From Chlamydiota bacterium (GTDB lineage: Bacteria > Chlamydiota > Chlamydiia > Chlamydiales > Rhabdochlamydiaceae), in the NCBI GenBank assembly GCA_013041585.1, contig JABEVM010000075.1, forward strand, positions 1-5,805: 5,805 nt of DNA, given 5' to 3'. Shown in pieces: positions 1-4,681 of the stretch. The notes under the pieces are model-generated. The model made no database searches. It was not told where the DNA came from and worked only from the letters and a program-made list of their open reading frames with translations. Both the position numbers and the translations under genes were made by a program. Within the stretch, counting starts at the first letter, position 1; each line of letters opens with the position of its first letter.

Positions 1-10
1 ATGTTAAATA

Positions 11-245
11 GCAAATATCTCATCTTGTTCATAACACTTGTTCGCGTAGTATAGATCGCTAACGAGGAGCCCATTTTCTCAGCGCAGCAACAAACTCAAA
101 TTGAATGACTCAAGAGCCGCGGAACCAAGAACAGTTCAAGCTAGCCCTTAAGGATTGAGCCACCTTCAACAGACTAAAAGGCTACAATGATGGTTCCAAG
201 TGGGACCAAACCTAGACATTCCGAACATTTCCGTCCTTTATTTGC
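11..245. other. Structured, G+C-richer patch of unknown nature (ncRNA, MITE-like element or decayed ORF)
   Basis: I do not recognise this stretch. It has no open frame of useful length on either strand, but several helices nest one inside another: 11-17 with 239-245 (GCAAATA/TATTTGC), 39-44 with 222-227 (TGTTCG/CGAACA), 121-127 with 191-197 (GGAACCA/TGGTTCC), 142-146 with 180-184 (TAGCC/GGCTA) and 150-153 with 163-166 (AAGG/CCTT). A side hairpin pairs 57-60 with 81-84 (CGCT/AGCG). Base composition changes sharply: 38 of 80 bases at 41-120 are G or C, against 11 of 88 at 246-333. An island of higher G+C with nested pairing suits a structured RNA of about 235 nt, on either strand. The outermost pair could equally be short terminal inverted repeats of a MITE. 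The minus strand also reads as short coding-like pieces broken by stops, so a dead gene or IS remnant is possible. It lacks tmRNA and RNase P signatures I would know. Confidence 0.35.
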
Positions 246-333
246 AAACAACACTTTCAAAAATAATTTTTACTTAGATTTTAATTTCATATTTTATATA
301 ATTAATTAAAACCTATTAATAATAGGTTAAATT
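246..333 (+). promoter_or_regulatory. AT-rich leader and putative promoter of the dioxygenase gene
   Basis: Only 11 of these 88 bases are G or C. A perfect -10 consensus TATAAT lies at 297-302. No good -35 box sits at 16-18 bases upstream; the best spacing gives TTAGAT at 274-279, a poor match to TTGACA. If the -10 is used, transcription would start near 308-310, about 25 bases before the ATG at 334 and right at the first base of the hairpin at 310-328. In such AT-rich DNA a chance TATAAT is not rare, so the promoter call is tentative. Confidence 0.4.
310..328 (+). promoter_or_regulatory. Perfect hairpin covering the ribosome binding region of the dioxygenase gene
   Basis: AACCTATT at 310-317 pairs perfectly with AATAGGTT at 321-328 around a 3-base loop. 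The only Shine-Dalgarno-like bases before the ATG at 334 are the TAGG within the right arm (AGG at 323-325, about 8 bases before the start codon), so the folded form would hide them. The stem is short and A+T-rich, so it would be of modest stability. Seen directly: the inverted repeat and its position. Inferred: control of translation, or 5'-end protection of the mRNA. Confidence 0.45.
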
Positions 334-1302
334 ATGTCATCTGTTAGTTCTAAAAACTCGGTTTTTTATGTAACAGGTAAAGATATTCAATTTGCACAGG
401 AAAGAAAATTTCAAGGTTTTCAAGTACAAAAAACGTTCAAAATACAAATTCCTGTACCAGGAGAGCCTCGAAGACTTACCCGCGAGATATCAAAAGAAAT
501 ACAGAGTGGACGTTTAATTCCTCTAGTGACTGGGGCTGTAATAGTTAAAAAACTGCTCGCTGATCCTAAAGTTGTGCAGTCTATAGTCGCAATTTGTGGT
601 AAATATGCGCCTTATTGGTCAGGAGCCGCTATTACAGGCATTACTGCTCTTTCAGTTTTGGCGCAAGTGGGTTTGAATGCTATGATTATGATGAAAAGAC
701 CTATAGAACCTATTCTACGCGATTATACTGTTCAACAAATTTGTGAAAATCCCAAAATGCTGATTATTCCACATTTTTTAAGTGACAAGGAGTGTGAGTA
801 TTTAATTGAGTATGCAACTCCTTCTTTGAAGTCTTCAACAAAGGTTTTTGAGGACATAGGACAAACAGTTCCTACAGATTTTCGAACAAGCAACCAAATG
901 TATTGTCCTCAAGACCATGAAGATCCTTTGATAAAGGGTATAGAAAATAGGATTGCAGAAACAACAAAAACTCCTCATTCTCATGGAGAGCCGATGCAAA
1001 TTGTACATTATGAGAAAGGAGGTCAATTTGGACTTCATTGGGATGTAGGAGGAGAAGAAATAACTAGAGAAATTACCTTTCTGATGTATTTAAATACCCC
1101 TACGAAAGGAGGGGAGACAATTTTCCCAAGGGTCAATATTTCTGTAACCCCTACAAAGGGAACTGCTTTCGTGTTTTGGAATCTATTACAAAATAGGGAT
1201 GCAAATCCAAAAACTCTTCATGCTGGCGCTCCTGTCCTTGAAGGAGAAAAGTGGATTGCTACACGTTGGATTCATAATTTTGGGGAAGGTTCCACTGAAT
1301 GA
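334..1302 (+). CDS. Prolyl 4-hydroxylase-like 2-oxoglutarate/Fe(II) dioxygenase with a novel membrane-associated N-terminus
   Basis: The 322-residue product has a C-terminal half (about 140-316) typical of the P4H-alpha family: non-haem iron enzymes that couple 2-oxoglutarate decarboxylation to hydroxylation, usually of a proline. The iron ligands are visible as His235-x-Asp237 (in FGLHWD) and His296 (in TLHAG), and Lys306 in GEKW sits ten residues after His296, where the family binds 2-oxoglutarate. GGETIFP (259-265) and RWIH (311-314) are further family hallmarks, so the domain looks catalytically intact. Residues 1-130 match nothing I know. They contain a hydrophobic run at about 97-119, flanked by Lys121/Arg122, that looks like one membrane segment; no cleavable signal peptide is evident. 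The gene stands alone on the plus strand and ends in a shared terminator. The start at 334 is the only sensible ATG after the upstream stops; its ribosome site is weak and lies in a hairpin. No collagen-like Gly-x-Pro substrate is encoded nearby, so the target is unknown; host proteins, EF-Tu or a small molecule are all possible. Confidence 0.88.
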   Translation: MSSVSSKNSVFYVTGKDIQFAQERKFQGFQVQKTFKIQIPVPGEPRRLTREISKEIQSGRLIPLVTGAVIVKKLLADPKVVQSIVAICGKYAPYWSGAAITGITALSVLAQVGLNAMIMMKRPIEPILRDYTVQQICENPKMLIIPHFLSDKECEYLIEYATPSLKSSTKVFEDIGQTVPTDFRTSNQMYCPQDHEDPLIKGIENRIAETTKTPHSHGEPMQIVHYEKGGQFGLHWDVGGEEITREITFLMYLNTPTKGGETIFPRVNISVTPTKGTAFVFWNLLQNRDANPKTLHAGAPVLEGEKWIATRWIHNFGEGSTE

Positions 1303-1390
1303 AAAAGTCCCGTACCTAATTGGCGATTCAAAAAAGCATAGATTACAATCTGAATCCAAAATTCAAACAGAACTTCTAGTAGATAAAACA

Positions 1391-1426
1391 ATCCCTTTTC
1401 AGACATAGAAATTTCTGAAAAGGGAT
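1391..1426. terminator. Bidirectional rho-independent-type terminator between convergent genes
   Basis: ATCCCTTTTCAGA at 1391-1403 is perfectly complementary to TCTGAAAAGGGAT at 1414-1426, giving a 13-bp stem with a 10-base loop. On the plus strand it is followed after AAGG by a T-rich run (1431-1439) and would end the dioxygenase transcript about 90 bases past its stop. On the minus strand it lies 5 bases beyond the permease stop and is followed by TGTTTTATCT, so it can also end the long minus-strand transcript. The U-tracts are interrupted, so efficiency in either direction is uncertain. Confidence 0.8.
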
Positions 1427-1431
1427 AAGGT

Positions 1432-2874
1432 TTATTTTTGAAGAGTCAGTTTGCTATGTTTTATGCTGTAGCAGAAATACACAACAATCCCAACTAACAT
1501 CCATACAAGCAGTTGCATCCAAGTTACCATAGGCAAAAAGCACATTTGGAAAATGCATATCAATGTACCTAGCAGCGGAACCCATGGACTAAACGGGGTA
1601 CGGAAAGGTCTTTTTAGGTTTGGTTGAGTAAAGTGAAGAACTAATACCGAAAAACAAACAAACGCAAATGCAAAAAGAGCTCCCATAGAAACAAGCTGTC
1701 CTAACATAACAACAGGCAGCGTCCCTGCTAAAAGCATTGCAACTACCAACACGATCATGGAGTTTTTAAATGGCGTTCCAAATTTTGGATGGATCTTTCC
1801 AAAAAATTTAGGTAAGAGACCATCTTGCGACATGCTAAAGAAAATTCTAGTTTGTCCTAAGAACATCACTAAAATCACCGAACATAACGCTGCTAAAATC
1901 GCAAGTTTAACAAAAAGACGAAGCCATATAAATTTTGAGCCTAATACATCAATTGCGATAGAAAATGGATCCGGCACAAAAAGAAGTTTGTAGCTTACAA
2001 CCCCAGTGAGTACAAGAGATACAATCACATAAAGAAGGGTAGAAATCCCAAGAGACGCCATCATCCCAATAGGAAGATCTTTTTGCGGATTGCGGCACTC
2101 ATTTCCAAGAGTTGATAAGGAGTCAAACCCAATGTAGGCAAAAAAGATAAGTCCCGCTCCTCGGAAAATTCCACTCCATCCAAACTCACCAAACACCCCA
2201 GTGTTCTCTGGGATTAAAGGAACCCAGTTGTCTGTATTGATGAAAAATACCCCTAAGCCAACAAACAGGAAAATAACCACAAGCTTGATCGCCACCATGA
2301 TATTATTGAGAAGAGAAGCAGATCTAATCCCAATTGAGACCATACCGCCTATAAAGGCTACAATCAGTATCGCAGGGATATTAAGATAGGAACCACTAAA
2401 AGCCCATCCCGTAGTTACCTCATATTGAAGTGGGGAAGTAGTCCACGCTGTGGAAAGAGTGACCCCAAAATCTTTCATAAAACTGGAAAAATATCCTGAA
2501 AAGCTCACCGATACAGCTGATGCGGAAACCAAATACTCTAAAGTAAGTCCCCAACCAATCACCCATGCTGCAAATTCCCCAAGTGTTGCATAAGCGTAAG
2601 CATAAGGTCCGCCTGATGTAGGGATTAACGATGCAAATTCTGCATAACAAAAAGCTGCAAACACACAGATAATTGCTGCAAAAATAAAAGAAAAAATAAC
2701 CCCAGGGCCTGCAAATTCAGCAGCAGCCTGACCGGTATATACGAAAATTCCGGCTCCAATAATGGCCCCAATTCCTAAAGCAGTAAGCTGCTTTACTCCT
2801 AATGTACGCTTTAATCCGGTTTCAGAGCTTTCTGAACCGCCAATAATTTTTTTTTGAAAAAGTCTAGTAAACAT
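1432..2874 (-). CDS. APC-superfamily amino acid permease, cationic amino acid transporter (CAT) type
   Basis: The 480-residue product is an inner-membrane amino acid carrier, about the usual length for bacterial CAT-type permeases (YfnA-like), with roughly 12 hydrophobic segments. Family marks are visible in order: GIGAIIGAGIFV (34-45) in the unwound first helix that contacts substrate in APC proteins; GPGVIFSFI (56-64) and YAEFASLIPTSGGPYAY (77-93); FFAYIGFD (244-251) in helix 6; GNECRNPQKDLP (257-268) in the following loop; and QTRIFFSMSQDGLLP (341-355) in the helix 8 region. The family suggests proton-driven uptake of one or more amino acids, but sequence alone does not fix the substrate; basic residues are only the family default. 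The ATG at 2872-2874 is 6 bases after the stop of the HTH-ptsN gene, preceded by a weak AGAGAG purine run, so it is probably translated from the same message. An amino acid importer suits an obligate intracellular bacterium living on host pools. It is the last gene before the terminator. Confidence 0.9.
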   Translation of the reverse strand: MFTRLFQKKIIGGSESSETGLKRTLGVKQLTALGIGAIIGAGIFVYTGQAAAEFAGPGVIFSFIFAAIICVFAAFCYAEFASLIPTSGGPYAYAYATLGEFAAWVIGWGLTLEYLVSASAVSVSFSGYFSSFMKDFGVTLSTAWTTSPLQYEVTTGWAFSGSYLNIPAILIVAFIGGMVSIGIRSASLLNNIMVAIKLVVIFLFVGLGVFFINTDNWVPLIPENTGVFGEFGWSGIFRGAGLIFFAYIGFDSLSTLGNECRNPQKDLPIGMMASLGISTLLYVIVSLVLTGVVSYKLLFVPDPFSIAIDVLGSKFIWLRLFVKLAILAALCSVILVMFLGQTRIFFSMSQDGLLPKFFGKIHPKFGTPFKNSMIVLVVAMLLAGTLPVVMLGQLVSMGALFAFAFVCFSVLVLHFTQPNLKRPFRTPFSPWVPLLGTLICIFQMCFLPMVTWMQLLVWMLVGIVVYFCYSIKHSKLTLQK

Positions 2875-2880
2875 ATCTCT

Positions 2881-3627
2881 CTATTCAGTTTGTTGTCGAA
2901 TTTTCGCTTCCCAGTCTTTGACATAGGATAAAAGCGATGCTTTTTCAGGTCTTTTCTGAAGCATTGCCATTCCTTCGCTGCTGCTGCTCAAATGAGCCAG
3001 TTTTGCAAGAAGATGCAAGTGTCTTTTGTCTGTACCTGAAAGAAGAAAAAATAATGTGTGCACAGGTTTTCCATCTAAAGCCCCATATTCTATGGGCTTT
3101 TTTGGGAAAACGGTGGCTATCACATCAAACGGTTCCTGTAACAGGAAATCTCTTGTATGCGGAACCGCTATTCCATGATTTAATGCTGTCGGCATTAAAT
3201 TTTCACGATCGAGGAGAAGTTCTGTAATCACATCAGCATCAAGTCCGAGTGGAGGAGCTACAAGTTTCATAGCAGATTTAATCACTTCTTCTTTCGTTTC
3301 TCCGGGAACATCAAAATAGATATCCCCTTTGTGCATTGCACGATATAGACTAAATTGTTGCATTCCTCCCCTGGGAGGATTATTTAGCAAATTCTCCTCA
3401 TTTTTCTCGGAAAGGACCGGGTAGATTTGCGCCTCAGAAAAGGGGCGAAACCCAGGATCATCTTGTGTAAGCTTACATCGCATCATCCAATTTTCGATTT
3501 CAATACGGCTAAAGCGGTACTGAGATCGTAAACGATAAGCAGGGATCACCCCACTTACAATCCAACGACGAATCGTAGTTTCTGATACATTGAGCAATTG
3601 AGCTACATCTCTAATTTTTAGGTCCAT
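2881..3627 (-). CDS. ptsN: EIIA-Ntr (PtsN) protein fused to an N-terminal HTH DNA-binding domain
   Basis: From the ATG at 3625-3627 the product has 248 residues. Residues about 3-50 form a MerR/excisionase-type helix-turn-helix (IRDVAQLLNVSETTIRRWI, then IPAYRLRSQYRFSRIEIENW with the usual recognition wing). A poorly conserved linker (about 55-90) leads to a PTS EIIA type-2 domain with the phosphorylation histidine in GIAVPHTRD (His157 from this start). EIIA-Ntr proteins take phosphate from HPr or NPr and act as regulators rather than sugar carriers; the HTH implies that here the phosphorylation state may steer transcription. The same fusion next to a plain ptsN is, to my knowledge, found in C. 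trachomatis. An in-frame TTG five codons upstream (3640-3642) would overlap the previous gene by 14 bases, but the ATG is preferred because GAGGG lies 8 bases before it. The start is one base after the stop of the upstream ptsN, so translational coupling is likely. DNA targets are unknown. Confidence 0.88.
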   Translation of the reverse strand: MDLKIRDVAQLLNVSETTIRRWIVSGVIPAYRLRSQYRFSRIEIENWMMRCKLTQDDPGFRPFSEAQIYPVLSEKNEENLLNNPPRGGMQQFSLYRAMHKGDIYFDVPGETKEEVIKSAMKLVAPPLGLDADVITELLLDRENLMPTALNHGIAVPHTRDFLLQEPFDVIATVFPKKPIEYGALDGKPVHTLFFLLSGTDKRHLHLLAKLAHLSSSSEGMAMLQKRPEKASLLSYVKDWEAKIRQQTE

Positions 3628-3628
3628 A

Positions 3629-4078
3629 TCAACATCCCTCAAAGAGGTCTATTACCTGTTTCGGTTTCGTGGCTTTTACTAATTTTTTTCTTCTCTCTTC
3701 ATCTTTGATCGCGATTGTCAACCTAGAAAGGATTTTCAAATACTCGGTTTGTCTGTCCTCTGGGCCCCCAATCATAAGTATGAGGTTCACCAAAGATCCA
3801 TCTAATGCATTCCACTCAATTCCCTTAGTATTTTGAATCCCTATCGCTATAAAAAAATCGGAATATCCAGAAAGCTTCGCGTGAGGAATTGCAACACCAA
3901 GTCCAATTCCAGTAGAAACAATCTTCTCTCTTTCTAAAATTGCCTGATAAAATGCTTGTTTATCGCTGAGTTTGCCCACGGAATCTAAGCGTTCTACCAA
4001 GGCTTCTAAAGCTTGATTCCTATTCTCAACATCTAAAAACACGACAAGACTCTCATCCAAATACTTGGATATCGTCAC
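3629..4078 (-). CDS. ptsN: PTS EIIA-Ntr regulatory phosphocarrier (stand-alone PtsN)
   Basis: The product is a single EIIA type-2 domain. The active-site histidine sits in GLGVAIPHAKL (His66 from the chosen start), preceded by EREKIVSTGIG, both hallmarks of PtsN. The family accepts phosphate from HPr or NPr and controls other proteins (potassium uptake, sensor kinases, ppGpp metabolism in proteobacteria); the target here is unknown. The frame stays open upstream to an ATG at 4246, but that would overlap dut by 107 bases and add 56 residues not typical of the family. I choose GTG at 4076-4078: it gives 149 residues, close to the usual 150-165, and has a strong AAGGGAG (4084-4090) five bases before it. 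A TTG at 4157-4159 just inside the end of dut, after AAAGG, is a second candidate. The gene lies 61 bases after the dut stop and one base before the HTH-fused paralogue, forming an EIIA pair. Confidence 0.87.
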   Translation of the reverse strand: MTISKYLDESLVVFLDVENRNQALEALVERLDSVGKLSDKQAFYQAILEREKIVSTGIGLGVAIPHAKLSGYSDFFIAIGIQNTKGIEWNALDGSLVNLILMIGGPEDRQTEYLKILSRLTIAIKDEERRKKLVKATKPKQVIDLFEGC

Positions 4079-4083
4079 AAAGT

Positions 4084-4090
4084 CTCCCTT
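4084..4090 (-). promoter_or_regulatory. Strong Shine-Dalgarno deciding the GTG start of ptsN
   Basis: On the minus strand AAGGGAG is followed by a 5-base spacer and GTG (4076-4078). It is among the best ribosome binding sites in the window and favours the short 149-residue PtsN over the longer frames reaching into dut. Confidence 0.6.
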
Positions 4091-4139
4091 CTTAAAAAAT
4101 TTATACGGATCACTCGTAATTGGAGTAATCTCTTCAGTA

Positions 4140-4586
4140 CTATTTTCCTGTATGTCCAAAACCTTTCTCTCCTCGTAAAGTAGCAGAAAGATGTTCTTCT
4201 TGAATAAATTCAGCTTGGAAAACTGGGGCAACGACAATCTGCGCAATTCTCATACCTGGAGTTACAGCGAAAGAAGTTTTTCCATGATTCATTAAAATCA
4301 CTTTCACTTCCCCGCGATAATCCGAATCAATTGTCCCAGGAGTGTTTAAAACAGTAATCTGATTGTTTAAGGCTAAACCACTTCGAGGTCTGACTTGAAT
4401 TTCATATCCTTCCGGAATAGAAAATCGAAGACCCGTTGGAATCAAAGCAGAAGATCCTGGCTCAATAATCACATCTTGTGGTATATTTGCGCGCACATCG
4501 GCTCCAGCTGCACCGTCAGATGCATAAAATGGAGCTTGGCTCCCCTCTTCAATAATAGTGGGTATTTCGATTTTTTTCCGTTCCAT
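4140..4586 (-). CDS. dut: dUTP diphosphatase (dUTPase, trimeric type)
   Basis: The 148-residue protein hydrolyses dUTP to dUMP and pyrophosphate, keeping uracil out of DNA and supplying dUMP for thymidylate synthesis. All five motifs of the homotrimeric family are present in order: motif 1 ASDGAAGADVRA (22-33); motif 2 PRSGLA (67-72); motif 3 NTPGTIDSDYRGE (81-93), with the catalytic aspartate Asp87 and the uracil-stacking Tyr90; motif 4 GMRIAQIVV (111-119); and the C-terminal P-loop-like motif 5 RGEKGFGHTG (138-147), where His replaces the more usual Ser. Length is standard and the enzyme looks complete. The ATG at 4584-4586 is preceded by AGAGAGAAATC, a weak ribosome site. It lies 95 bases after accD across a hairpin, so it may be read both from accD and from its own start; the ptsN pair follows 61 bases downstream. 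Confidence 0.96.
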   Translation of the reverse strand: MERKKIEIPTIIEEGSQAPFYASDGAAGADVRANIPQDVIIEPGSSALIPTGLRFSIPEGYEIQVRPRSGLALNNQITVLNTPGTIDSDYRGEVKVILMNHGKTSFAVTPGMRIAQIVVAPVFQAEFIQEEHLSATLRGEKGFGHTGK

Positions 4587-4638
4587 GATTTCTCTCTATA
4601 ATAACTTCAAGTCGTAGTTTCTTATAAAAAGCGATTTT

Positions 4639-4658
4639 GGGCAAACCAAAATTTGCCC
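4639..4658 (-). terminator. Hairpin between accD and dut: weak terminator or attenuator
   Basis: GGGCAAA (4639-4645) pairs perfectly with TTTGCCC (4652-4658) around a 6-base loop. On the minus strand the stem is followed by AAAATCGC and only then by a TTTTT run, so the U-tract is displaced by eight bases and full termination is doubtful. It could reduce read-through from accD into dut, mark a processing site, or stabilise the 3' end of accD mRNA. A TATTAT box about 10 bases before the dut ATG is a possible but weak -10 for a separate dut promoter. Confidence 0.45.
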
Positions 4659-4681
4659 TAATTAAAAAATCTCATGGTGGA

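Noticed and set aside
1..245. Possible tmRNA, RNase P RNA or 6S RNA
   Set aside because: The expected tmRNA tag frame and ends, the RNase P conserved core and the single long 6S hairpin with central bubble are not seen; the layout is multibranched and unlike these.
187..309. Plus-strand 40-codon frame beginning with two ATG codons
   Set aside because: No ribosome site, half of it is encoded by the AT-rich spacer, and the start lies inside the paired region; reads as chance.
1014..1024. AAAGGAGGT, a near-perfect Shine-Dalgarno, inside the dioxygenase gene
   Set aside because: It encodes Lys-Gly-Gly of the conserved domain and no suitable start codon follows at normal spacing.
835..1038. Antisense 67-codon frame within the dioxygenase
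   Set aside because: Shadow of the iron-binding domain coding strand; Cys/Phe-rich composition and no ribosome site.
1199..1408. Plus-strand 69-codon frame overlapping the end of the dioxygenase
   Set aside because: Most of it is in a shifted frame within a clear coding region and it ends inside the terminator stem; no recognisable content.
2420..2650. Minus-strand 76-codon frame inside the permease
   Set aside because: Out-of-frame shadow of a hydrophobic coding region on the same strand; no start signal.
2937..3227. Plus-strand 96-codon frame antisense to the HTH-EIIA gene
   Set aside because: Lies wholly opposite the conserved EIIA domain; no ribosome site and no recognisable motif.
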